Source: Oligoflexia bacterium (lineage in GTDB: Bacteria; Bdellovibrionota; UBA1018). Taken from it: DNA of 64,000 bases. The notes under the pieces were generated by a model. That model worked only from the letters and a program-made list of their open reading frames with translations, was not told the DNA's origin and searched no databases. The position numbers were made by a program, and so were the translations under genes. How positions within the stretch are numbered: position 1 is the stretch's first letter; each line of letters starts with the position of its first letter. Location of the stretch: positions 38,823 through 102,822 of the forward strand of contig JAMPXJ010000016.1 in assembly GCA_023701205.1 (NCBI GenBank), in the 5' to 3' direction. Below are positions 8,446 through 16,227 of this stretch, piece after piece.

Positions 8446-9663
8446 TCAGATATTCCGCCGGAGCGCGTCCACGATCTCGAGCTTGACCGCCCGAACCGCC
8501 GGAATCACCGCCGCTACCATCGAAGCCGCCAGGGTCAAAGCCAGCGCCTCCACGAAATTCCATATCGGCAACAGAATCTGGATCCGCTGGGGAAGCGACG
8601 CCCCCGGCATCGGAGCCCGGAAGTCGATAGCGTTGATCACGAGCGCGAGGACCGCCCCCGCGACCGCTCCGACCACTCCCCCGAAAACCCCGAGCACAGC
8701 TCCTTCGAGAACGAACTGCCGGACGATGTTCCGCTGCGTCTCGCCCAGCGCCCGCATGGTCCCCATCTCGCCGGTGCGCTCGAAAACCGACATTCCGATG
8801 GTGTTCAGGATGCCGATCAGGACCAGGCTGAGGATGATGAGCTGAATGACCGCGTCGTAGAGGTTATAAAACGAGCGAACCTCTTTGTAGAAAGCCGCGA
8901 GCTCATACCAGGGCTTGATCTCCAGCCCCCGGGGCCCCGAATCGAGCAGACTCGAGACGGCCCGCCGCCCGTCCTCGGTCAGCTCGGTGCTCTTGAGATA
9001 GATGATGAACTTCTCGACATCCTTCGTATCCAGAAGTTTCTGGGATACTTCCAAAGGAATCATCGCCGTGACATTGTCGATTTCCTTCAAGCCCGACTTG
9101 AAGATCCCGGCGACCTCGACGTCCAGCGCGTTCACCAGCCCGTCATAGGTATAGCCCAGCAGATTCAGGTTATCGCCGACCTTGGCCCGAAGGGCGCTAG
9201 CCACCCCCGCACCGAGCAGGACCTTCTGGCCGCCGGTGTAATTGGCCGCTTTGCCCTCGACCATGACCAGGTTCGACAGACGGAGCGACTCATTCACCGG
9301 ATCGAGGCTCAGCAGCTGCGCGCCCACCGTGCGATCCTTCGCGCCGAGCAGTCCGTAAAAGCCGATCCAGCCCGTCGCCGACTTGACCGACGGCACATCC
9401 TGGATACGCTTGAGGAGCCCTTGATAGTCGGGGATCAGGTTCTCATTGGGGTTTTCCGCGGAATTCTTCCACAAGCTCTCGCGAGCCACCTGAAGATGGC
9501 CGTATTGGAACTGGATAGTCCCCTCGCGAATCGAAAGGATCAGGTTCGCCGAAAACCCCTTGAACAGGATCAGGCTCGCCACGCCCGAGGCGATCATGAA
9601 GACGTTGAGCGCGGTCCGGCGCTTGTTGCGGAAGGTATTGCGGATCGCGATCCTAATGCGCAT
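8446..9663 (-). CDS. ABC transporter permease, FtsX/LolE/MacB type
   Basis: A 405-residue permease: TM1 at about 18-42, a large periplasmic domain (about 45-275), then three C-terminal membrane segments (about 278-305, 325-352, 370-392) with the conserved GTMRALGETQRNIVRQFVLEG segment of FtsX-domain permeases. It lacks the long MacB coiled-coil arm. It overlaps the ATPase gene by 11 bases, and two copies presumably form the membrane part of a LolCDE-like or MacB-like exporter. With the LolA-like protein and the barrel upstream, the operon looks like an envelope lipid or lipoprotein transfer route; the cargo is not shown by the sequence. Confidence 0.85.
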   Translation of the reverse strand: MRIRIAIRNTFRNKRRTALNVFMIASGVASLILFKGFSANLILSIREGTIQFQYGHLQVARESLWKNSAENPNENLIPDYQGLLKRIQDVPSVKSATGWIGFYGLLGAKDRTVGAQLLSLDPVNESLRLSNLVMVEGKAANYTGGQKVLLGAGVASALRAKVGDNLNLLGYTYDGLVNALDVEVAGIFKSGLKEIDNVTAMIPLEVSQKLLDTKDVEKFIIYLKSTELTEDGRRAVSSLLDSGPRGLEIKPWYELAAFYKEVRSFYNLYDAVIQLIILSLVLIGILNTIGMSVFERTGEMGTMRALGETQRNIVRQFVLEGAVLGVFGGVVGAVAGAVLALVINAIDFRAPMPGASLPQRIQILLPIWNFVEALALTLAASMVAAVIPAVRAVKLEIVDALRRNI

Positions 9664-10372
9664 GGGGAGTCTCCGGCGCCGCTACCTGGCGACCATCCGA
9701 CATGTGGAAGATCCGGCTGGCCAGGGACAGGATCATGGAATCATGCGTGGAGAAGACGAAGGTGACCTTCTCGCTGGAGTTCAAGTCCCGCATGAGAGTC
9801 AACACCTCGACCGCGGTTTTCTTGTCGAGATTCGCGGTCGGCTCGTCCGCGAAGATGATCTTGGGGCGCTTGACCAGGGCGCGGGCGATCGCCACGCGCT
9901 GACGCTGGCCGCCGCTCAGCTGATCCGGACGATGGTCCAGGAACCGCGCCAGCCCCACCCGCTCGAGCGCTTCCTTGGCCCGTTTTTCCCGCTCGGGCGC
10001 GGGCGTTTTGTTCAGCAGCATGGGGTACTCGACGTTTTCGCGGGCTGAAAGAACGGGAAAGAGGTTGAACGTCTGGAAGATGAAGCCGATGGTGGCCGCG
10101 CGGAACTCGGCCAGGGCATCCGGGTCGAGCTTGGCCACATCCGTCCCCGCCACGAGGATGCGCCCGGAGGTCGGCCGATCGAGGCAGCCGAAAAGATTCA
10201 GAAGCGTCGTCTTGCCGCTGCCGGAGCTTCCGGCGAGCGCGAGAAACTCCCCTTCGCGGACCTCCAGATCGACGTGCTGAAGCGCCTGAACCGAAGTTTC
10301 GCCGAGATGATAGGTTTTGCAGACATCCTGAGCCTGCAGCAGGACGGCCCCATGTTCCCCGAGTTGGATCAT
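9653..10372 (-). CDS. ABC transporter ATP-binding protein, LolD/MacB type
   Basis: About 239 residues from ATG 10372 (a TTG at 10378 is possible). Walker A is GSSGSGKTTLLN (about 48-59), the Q-loop follows at FIFQTFNLF, the signature is LSGGQRQRVAIARAL, Walker B is IIFADEPTANLD and the H-loop lies in FVFSTHD. These and the length are typical of the LolD/MacB/FtsE group, which powers FtsX-type permeases; its partner overlaps its 3' end. The upstream DUF1302-like gene ends 28 bases before the start, which fits one transcript. Confidence 0.88.
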   Translation of the reverse strand: MIQLGEHGAVLLQAQDVCKTYHLGETSVQALQHVDLEVREGEFLALAGSSGSGKTTLLNLFGCLDRPTSGRILVAGTDVAKLDPDALAEFRAATIGFIFQTFNLFPVLSARENVEYPMLLNKTPAPEREKRAKEALERVGLARFLDHRPDQLSGGQRQRVAIARALVKRPKIIFADEPTANLDKKTAVEVLTLMRDLNSSEKVTFVFSTHDSMILSLASRIFHMSDGRQVAAPETPHAH

Positions 10373-10400
10373 GAGCAAAGTCTAGCAGGACTTCGCGCGC

Positions 10401-11732
10401 CTATCCCCCCAAAAAAACGCGCAAGGAGATACTTCCTCGACTCGCTTCGCGGAGAGCGCCGTACTGCGAGGCCGCCTTTCCGAGAAAAAGATCCGCGCCC
10501 AGGCGCAGCTCCAGGGAGTTCGACAACGGGTTGACATAGGCCAGGCGCACGAAGGAGCTCTTGTCGGAAGGAATCAGCGCCCAGAGCGCCTCCAACACCT
10601 GCTCTCTTGCCAGGTTCCGGGTCACCTGTGCGCTGACCGCATGCCGCCGCGGACTGAGCAGCCCCGGAATTTCGTCCGCGATCGCATCGTAGGAACCCTG
10701 CAGCGCGAACCGCCAGTTCGGCAGCCCACCATAGTCGGCCTCGAGCACCGCGATGGTCTCCCTGCTCTTGACGCTCCTGTACTGGCCGCTCTCGAAAGTA
10801 TCGAACTGGCGACCGAACACTTGCAAGGTCTCGAGCCGCACCAGGACCGAGGCGACTTCCATCGTCGCCGTGATCCCCGCCGTCTGAATACGGTTCCGCT
10901 CCGCCCTGAGCGTGTACGCCGGCGGCGAGAGCGAAGTCAGCTCGGCCCGGAAGTTCGGCTGCCGGTCAAACGATCTCAAGTAGAACACCGAAAGATCGAC
11001 CCCACCGACGAGCTGGGTGCCCCGAACCCCGGCCTCCCAGTTGGCGAAGCTGAAAGGCAGCTTGCGGGGATCGTCCACCGTCAGCGAGACGCCGGGGACC
11101 TGAGCGGTAAAGAAATCGCCGCCTTGATTGGGCAGCCGGTTGAACAAGGGGTACGGGATGTAAATGAGCTGAAGGGAGCTGCTTCCGCCGATCAGCTTGG
11201 CGTTGACCATCGGGACGGGGATGCGCGCGGATTCCAGGTCCCGAGGCACGCCGGATCGCAAGTCCTTCGGGTTGACGATGTCCGCGTAGAAAAAACCAAA
11301 AGTTTCGCCCCACACCACCTGCTGATTGCCGACTTTCAGGACCCACGGTCCGTCCTTGAGCTGCGCATACAGATCCCGCAGGAGGAACTCCGATGACTCG
11401 TCGCGCACCACGGCGCCCGAATAGCGGCCCGGGTTCAGGGCGTACGCGCCCTCCACCGAAGCGCGTCCCCCCGCCACCAGCGACCAGCGTGACGGAAAGA
11501 CCATGCGCTGCTCGATCTCGGCCGAATAGCGATGGGTCGCGAGATCCTGCTGCCCGAAAAGATGCCAGCCCGCCTCGCCATCCACGCGGAGCTTGTACTG
11601 CCACGTCGGCCTGGGAGCGGCGACGGGAGACGGGGCCCGGAGCGCCTGCGCGGCCGCCGCGCCGGGTTCCAAGAAAATCAACTGCATCGCGACAAGGGCG
11701 AGCAGGCCCTTGCTCGACCTCCGACTACTCAG
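10401..11732 (-). CDS. DUF1302-like outer-membrane barrel protein
   Basis: A predicted outer-membrane barrel of about 443 residues. The segment WVLKVGNQQVVWGETFGFF followed by ADIVNPKDLR (about 135-165) resembles the DUF1302 family, whose members often sit with LolA-like and RND or ABC lipid exporters. The best start is CTG 11732: AAGGA lies 8 bases upstream and the reading gives a normal signal peptide (SSRRSSKGLLALVAMQLIFL, then an Ala-rich cleavage region). ATG 11687 would remove the positively charged end. The gene overlaps the LolA-like gene by a few bases. The C-terminus ends in SLRVFLGG, so a terminal aromatic is not strictly present. Function is inferred from family and context only. 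Confidence 0.65.
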   Translation of the reverse strand: MSSRRSSKGLLALVAMQLIFLEPGAAAAQALRAPSPVAAPRPTWQYKLRVDGEAGWHLFGQQDLATHRYSAEIEQRMVFPSRWSLVAGGRASVEGAYALNPGRYSGAVVRDESSEFLLRDLYAQLKDGPWVLKVGNQQVVWGETFGFFYADIVNPKDLRSGVPRDLESARIPVPMVNAKLIGGSSSLQLIYIPYPLFNRLPNQGGDFFTAQVPGVSLTVDDPRKLPFSFANWEAGVRGTQLVGGVDLSVFYLRSFDRQPNFRAELTSLSPPAYTLRAERNRIQTAGITATMEVASVLVRLETLQVFGRQFDTFESGQYRSVKSRETIAVLEADYGGLPNWRFALQGSYDAIADEIPGLLSPRRHAVSAQVTRNLAREQVLEALWALIPSDKSSFVRLAYVNPLSNSLELRLGADLFLGKAASQYGALREASRGSISLRVFLGG

Positions 11733-12462
11733 ATAGCGATTCCTTGTTGAAGAAGCTGTCGGGCAGCTCGACTCGCTTGAAGCCGGAGAACTCGAGGACC
11801 GAACGCCGGGAAGGCTGCAGGGCGTCCTTGATGACAAGCACGGTGGAACGCGTCGCGCCCAGCACCGGCTTCAGACCAGAATATTCCCCCGTCTTCAGAA
11901 GCTTGCCCGAGACCGCGTAAAAGGCCGACTTCACCGGAAAATGCGTCTTCGCATCCAGCCAGTAATCGATCTTGCTGTAGGTGACGTCCTTGTGCTTGGC
12001 GGTTAGCGCGAGCTTGACGCAAGGCTTGCCGTTGAAGGTTTCCTTGCCGACCAGCTGGGCCGCGTAATCCCCGGCGAAGTTCGTTCGCGAGATATCCCCA
12101 TTAGCGACTTCGCCAGTCAGGCGCTCCCGGAAGCTGATGCGGGTGGGGCGCTTGACCGTGGGCAGATAGAACCAAAGGTCGTTTCCGTTCATGAGAAGCT
12201 TGCGCCCTTTGAGCCGATCCGGAAAGATCGATTCGACCAGGGAGTTGTTATCCGTGCTGCTGCCTTTGCTGGACACCCGATAGCGGCTCTCGCGAGCGGT
12301 GCTGCCGTTGAAATCCTTGATCGTCACGAGGAAGGTCACCGCTCCCTCGGGCATCCTCGCCTCGTCCGCCCTCTTGACCATCTCATCGGGGGAGATGGCT
12401 GACGCCACCAGAGGGAAAATAGTCGTGAGCAATGCGATCGCCGCGCGCGTGACGTTCTTCAT
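11725..12462 (-). CDS. Outer-membrane lipoprotein-sorting (LolA-like) periplasmic protein
   Basis: From ATG 12462 the product has 245 residues with a clear signal peptide (MKNVTRAAIALLTTIFPLVA then SA). AAAGGA precedes the start by about 8 bases. The mature protein matches the LolA-like fold family (COG2834/PF17131): MSNGNDLWFYLPTVKRPTRIS-like region at about 100-115, a DYAAQLVGKE segment, and DYWLDAKTHFPVKS near 185. Members carry lipids or lipoproteins across the periplasm. It is the first gene of the operon continuing through the barrel, ATPase and permease genes. Confidence 0.8.
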   Translation of the reverse strand: MKNVTRAAIALLTTIFPLVASAISPDEMVKRADEARMPEGAVTFLVTIKDFNGSTARESRYRVSSKGSSTDNNSLVESIFPDRLKGRKLLMNGNDLWFYLPTVKRPTRISFRERLTGEVANGDISRTNFAGDYAAQLVGKETFNGKPCVKLALTAKHKDVTYSKIDYWLDAKTHFPVKSAFYAVSGKLLKTGEYSGLKPVLGATRSTVLVIKDALQPSRRSVLEFSGFKRVELPDSFFNKESLSE

Positions 12463-12528
12463 AGTCTGGGTCCTTTTATAAGAGAGCTTACAAACGTCTC
12501 TCCCGAAAGTCCATGATCCCGGCGGCAT

Positions 12529-13731
12529 TCAGCCGATGGTCGCCTTGACAAAAGCCTTGAAATTCTCCCGAGCGGGATGCGCCCGGAAAACCCGGCCGAG
12601 CTCTGCTGCCGCCTGCCGGATCGACGGATCCCCAAGCGCCCGCTCGACGGCTTCCCGCAGCCGCCTCGCGGAAAAGCGGTCGGCGCGCAGCATAATTCCC
12701 GCGCCCTCGCGGACCAGAAAATCCATGGAGAGGTATTGATCCATATTGGAGGGAATCCCGATGACGGGAACTCCGGACTGAATCGCCTGGTGGGCGGTGG
12801 AGCTTCCTCCGTTGCAGATCACGAGACTCGAGCGAGCGGAGACTTCGAGCCCGGGCAGCAACGGATAGCTGCGGACATTCGCCTGCGAGAAGCGACTCCC
12901 CGATTGCTGGGCCGTTGCCACGAGAAGCATCACATCAAGGTTCGCTAGCGCGTCGATGACCGCCGGCAGAAGCGCCGAATTCCCGGAAGAGCCGAGCGTG
13001 ACGTAAATACATGGCCGGTCCTTCGGGACGTCCCTTTCCCAATCCCTCGCCACGTTCCGAGGCGACCAAAGGATGGGACCCAGGAAGACATGATGTGGAG
13101 GAAGACCGACCAGCTCCTGAGCACCGGGCACGTCGGCATACAGGGTGAAATCGGCATCGGTGTAGGATTCCTCGAGGCTGCTGAATCGCGGAAATCCATG
13201 GCGAGCGCGCAGCTCGCTGAGCGGCTTGAGCATGCGCCTGAAGACCCTGGGACGAACGGCGTGAAACACCGGCCTGATCGCCCAAAGAGGAAAATGCCGG
13301 AACGGAGCCGAGCGGTCGGGAATCGGATACCGGTCCTTCGAAGCAAAGGGACTCCATTGCGAATTCGCGATCGCGGCGTAGGGAACCTTCTCCTCGCGGG
13401 CGCTGACCGAAAGCGAGAGCCTGAAATCACCGACCACGAGCGCTGGCTTGACCTCCCGGATGATCCTACGATCCTCGGCCACATAGCGCTCGAGCGTCTC
13501 GAGTTCATAAGGGGGATTCCCCGAGAGAACGGCTCGCTGAAACTGAGCGGACGGGATGGAATTCATCGAATGATAGATGCAGCCCATGCCTTCGAGCAGC
13601 CCTTGGCCGTCGGGGGAGCACGCGAAGTGGACCTCATACTCATCGCGAGGCAACGCTCCGCACAGATCGAGCGGACGGGCCTGGTGCGCCAGGGTCACCC
13701 CTTCGGCAAAAAAGAGGACCTTGCGCTTCAC
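12529..13731 (-). CDS. GT1-family (MGT/YjiC-like) glycosyltransferase
   Basis: 400 residues from GTG 13731, which overlaps the ThiF stop as GTGA, so the two are coupled. The frame upstream of this GTG is antisense-like noise. The N-terminal Rossmann domain begins KVLFFAEGVTLAHQARPLDL; the C-terminal domain has YVTLGSSGN (about 265) and a nucleotide-sugar binding region ICNGGSSTAHQAIQSGVPVIGIP (about 325-347), in which Asn-Gly-Gly replaces the usual HGG. This fold transfers sugars from UDP/TDP donors to small lipophilic acceptors. The coupling to an E1-like enzyme suggests a tailoring pathway for a small molecule or peptide; the acceptor is unknown. Confidence 0.82.
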   Translation of the reverse strand: MKRKVLFFAEGVTLAHQARPLDLCGALPRDEYEVHFACSPDGQGLLEGMGCIYHSMNSIPSAQFQRAVLSGNPPYELETLERYVAEDRRIIREVKPALVVGDFRLSLSVSAREEKVPYAAIANSQWSPFASKDRYPIPDRSAPFRHFPLWAIRPVFHAVRPRVFRRMLKPLSELRARHGFPRFSSLEESYTDADFTLYADVPGAQELVGLPPHHVFLGPILWSPRNVARDWERDVPKDRPCIYVTLGSSGNSALLPAVIDALANLDVMLLVATAQQSGSRFSQANVRSYPLLPGLEVSARSSLVICNGGSSTAHQAIQSGVPVIGIPSNMDQYLSMDFLVREGAGIMLRADRFSARRLREAVERALGDPSIRQAAAELGRVFRAHPARENFKAFVKATIG

Positions 13732-14621
13732 GACGTCCGCTCCGAGCGTTTTCGCTTGATCCGCTCCAACATGCGGCGCAAAGCCCAGCGTTTGAAAAGC
13801 TGGACCGGGTTGCGGTTCCCGAAGACAAGGTATCCTCTGCGCAGGCGAAGCTTCACCGGATCGAACTGGGCATAGCGCGGCGCCAGGAAAGGCGACCGCC
13901 GTTTCAGCAGGATCTGAGCGGCTTCGGTGCAGGCCAGGCCCGCGCAAAGCTGGATCGCCGTGCCGAACGAAGGAGCCTTCCGGGCCTCGAAGTCCAATTT
14001 CTCCGGATTCACCTGGCCCAGGTGCAGCAGCGCCGGGGCCACGCCGATGAGGAAGGCGACCTGCTCGGCGACGGGATCGGCGCACCCGGCGAAGTCGAAG
14101 TACCGGTCGAAGCTCATTCCGCCCGGACCGAAGACATGCAAGGTCGTCGTCATCCCGATCGGCCCGGAGGTGACGACGTGGATGCCGCGCTCTTCGGCGG
14201 TTTTGAAAAGGATCTTCCGGGCGGGCAGCGCATAGAAATCCAGGCCATCCATGACGACATCGACGCCGCTCAGGAACTCCGCGACATTCCCGGGCTGCAC
14301 CCCGTCGCCGAAAACCCGGACCTCGGCCCAGGGATTGATCGACAGGATCGTCTCCCGAATGACGTCGGCCTTCTTCCGGCCGATGGCCGGAAGAGTCGCT
14401 CCCGCCTGCCGATTGAAATTCGCGCCCTCGAAGCTATCCATGTCGCTGATGTGGAAGTGACCGATCCCCATCCGGGCCAAGGTGACCGCATAGCTGCCTC
14501 CGACCCCGCCCAGTCCTGCGATCGCGACACGGGCGGTCCTGAGCCGCTCCTGCTCGGCTTCGGTGATCAGTCCGATGTTGCGGGAGAAAAGTTCCGAATA
14601 TTCCGGAATCGAATGGCTCAT
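13728..14621 (-). CDS. ThiF/MoeB-like E1 adenylyltransferase
   Basis: A 297-residue single-domain E1-like enzyme. The nucleotide-binding loop GLGGVGGSYAVTLARMGIG lies at about 35-53, followed by SDMDSFEGANFNRQ, which supplies the acidic residue and the Arg that contact ATP. The usual paired CxxC zinc ligands are not evident. The family adenylates the C-terminus of a ubiquitin-like protein or modifies tRNA or RiPP substrates. No small ubiquitin-like partner is visible nearby. The divergent neighbour is a nitroreductase; ThiF and nitroreductase domains are fused in Rv1355c/MoeW-type proteins of actinobacteria, so the pair may be a split version. That link is from memory of the family and should be checked. 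Confidence 0.85.
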   Translation of the reverse strand: MSHSIPEYSELFSRNIGLITEAEQERLRTARVAIAGLGGVGGSYAVTLARMGIGHFHISDMDSFEGANFNRQAGATLPAIGRKKADVIRETILSINPWAEVRVFGDGVQPGNVAEFLSGVDVVMDGLDFYALPARKILFKTAEERGIHVVTSGPIGMTTTLHVFGPGGMSFDRYFDFAGCADPVAEQVAFLIGVAPALLHLGQVNPEKLDFEARKAPSFGTAIQLCAGLACTEAAQILLKRRSPFLAPRYAQFDPVKLRLRRGYLVFGNRNPVQLFKRWALRRMLERIKRKRSERTS

Positions 14622-14692
14622 CCTGAAAGTTTAGCAGCCACGGCCCGAAGAATCCACGTGCGTTCGACGCCCGATGAGGCGAAACTATCGTC

Positions 14693-15760
14693 ATGGATCT
14701 GACAAAACTGCTCGAAAAAGCGGTGAGCGCCCCCTCGGGAGACAACTGCCAACCTTGGAAGTTCCACGTCACGGACGACCAGCTTCGGCTCTTCAACCTG
14801 CCTGAGAGGGATACCTCCGTTTACAACCATGGGCAAAAAGCCTCGTATACCGCCCACGGGGCGCTCCTGGAGAACCTGTCGATCGCCGCCGCGCAGGAAG
14901 GGCTGAGCGCCTCGATCTCGCTTTTTCCGGATAACGGAAACCCGGATCACGTGGCGACGGTCCGATTCGCTCCAGGAAACCCTTCTGACCAGCCTTATTA
15001 CCCGTTTCTCGAACGGCGCACGACCAACCGAAGGCGCTTCCGAAAGGTCCCCCTCCAGCCTCACCACGAGCGCTCGCTGCTTGACGCCGGCAACGATCGC
15101 GCGCTCGGGAGGGTATCGCTTCATTCTTCGTTTCCGGAGCCTTCTTCGGCGCATGCCGCGATCGTCGCGGCGATGGCGCTCAACGATCGGACGGTGTTTG
15201 AGAACCCCCGGCTTCACGCCTTCCTCTTCGAACATCTCCGGTGGAGCAAAAAAGAGGCCGAAGAGACGCGCGATGGAATGGATATCGCTACCTTGGAACT
15301 CGCTCCGATGGACCGGCTCGCCTTTCGCATTCTCCGCCGCTGGAATGCGGTGAAGATCATGAACCGCTTCGGGCTTTCGCGGATGATCGGCCTGAAGGCC
15401 CGCCAGCAGGCGCTCTCCGCCTCCGCCGTGGGCCTCATCGCGATCCCCGGCCGCCGCCCGGAACACTATGTGAACGGCGGCCGCCTCCTGCAGCGCCTAT
15501 GGCTCGAGGCGACGCGACAGGGGATGAGCTTTCATCTCATGGGCGGCGCCGCGATGCTGCTGCAGATGGCCAACGCGGGGGAGTGCGACCGGCTCACGTC
15601 CGAGCAGTCCGGACGGCTCCTGGCCGCGGATCAACGTGTCCGCAAGGAATGCGGAATTGCAGAAACCGAAGCGCTCCTGGCCACGTTCCGGGTCGGCTAC
15701 AGCCCGCCGCCGAGCGCGCGCTCGCTGCGGCGCCCGCCCTGGGTGGAGCCCTCGCGCTGA
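14693..15760 (+). CDS. Nitroreductase-family flavoprotein (Rv1355c-like C-terminal type)
   Basis: 355 residues from ATG 14693. The N-terminal LLEKAVSAPSGDNCQPWKF (about 6-24) is the FMN-binding APSxxNxQPW signature; RRTTNRRRFRKVP (about 108-120) and the late LWLEATRQGMSFHLMGGAAM (about 266-285) also fit. The protein is longer than classical nitroreductases (about 200), in line with the SagB/MoeW-related branch. It is divergent from the ThiF gene, with only 71 bases between the two ATGs, so the promoters are shared or overlapping. Likely role: flavin-dependent oxidation or reduction step in the same pathway as the ThiF-GT1 pair. Confidence 0.8.
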   Translation: MDLTKLLEKAVSAPSGDNCQPWKFHVTDDQLRLFNLPERDTSVYNHGQKASYTAHGALLENLSIAAAQEGLSASISLFPDNGNPDHVATVRFAPGNPSDQPYYPFLERRTTNRRRFRKVPLQPHHERSLLDAGNDRALGRVSLHSSFPEPSSAHAAIVAAMALNDRTVFENPRLHAFLFEHLRWSKKEAEETRDGMDIATLELAPMDRLAFRILRRWNAVKIMNRFGLSRMIGLKARQQALSASAVGLIAIPGRRPEHYVNGGRLLQRLWLEATRQGMSFHLMGGAAMLLQMANAGECDRLTSEQSGRLLAADQRVRKECGIAETEALLATFRVGYSPPPSARSLRRPPWVEPSR

Positions 15761-15821
15761 CTGCGCGCCGCGCCGGCGTCACCGGCTACCGGATCGCCTC
15801 CGCTCATGCTATGTCTCACGC

Positions 15822-16217
15822 ATGCGCTATCTCCACACCATGCTTCGCGTCGTCGACCTCGAGAAATCCCTGCACTTCTATCGCGACGCACTGGGCTTCG
15901 AGCTCGTCAGCCGCAAGGACTTCCCGGACGAGCGCTTCACGCTGGCTTTCCTGCGCTCGGGCGATCCGGGCGAAGCGCGAAAAGGGGCGCTGCTGGAGCT
16001 GACCCATAACTGGGACACCCGAAGCACCACCCGCGGCGACGCCTACGGACACATGGCCTACGAGGTGGACTCCATCGACGAGATCCGCGCGCGCCTCAAG
16101 GCCAAGGGCTATGACCTGAGCTGGGGCCCGGGGCTCACGCCGAGCGGTCGGCGCAAGATGGCTTTCATCGACGATCCCGACGGCTACGAGATCGAGCTAC
16201 TCGAAGGACGCGACTGA
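15822..16217 (+). CDS. gloA: Lactoylglutathione lyase (glyoxalase I)
   Basis: 131 residues from ATG 15822. MRYLHTMLRVVDLEKSLHFY is the standard start of glyoxalase I. The four metal ligands are visible: His in YLHTM, Glu in LELTHNWD, His in YGHMAY and Glu in YEIELLE, in the pattern of nickel-dependent bacterial enzymes. It converts the hemithioacetal of methylglyoxal and glutathione to S-lactoylglutathione in the cytoplasm. The frame upstream of this ATG has no family similarity and overlaps the nitroreductase gene. The ABC-F gene starts 11 bases later. Confidence 0.93.
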   Translation: MRYLHTMLRVVDLEKSLHFYRDALGFELVSRKDFPDERFTLAFLRSGDPGEARKGALLELTHNWDTRSTTRGDAYGHMAYEVDSIDEIRARLKAKGYDLSWGPGLTPSGRRKMAFIDDPDGYEIELLEGRD

Positions 16218-16227
16218 GAATCCCGCC

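Noticed and set aside
13732..14085. Longer N-terminus of the GT1 glycosyltransferase
   Set aside because: The extension overlaps the ThiF gene in another frame, is Arg/Pro-rich and has no similarity to GT-B enzymes; GTG 13731 coupled to the ThiF stop is the natural start.
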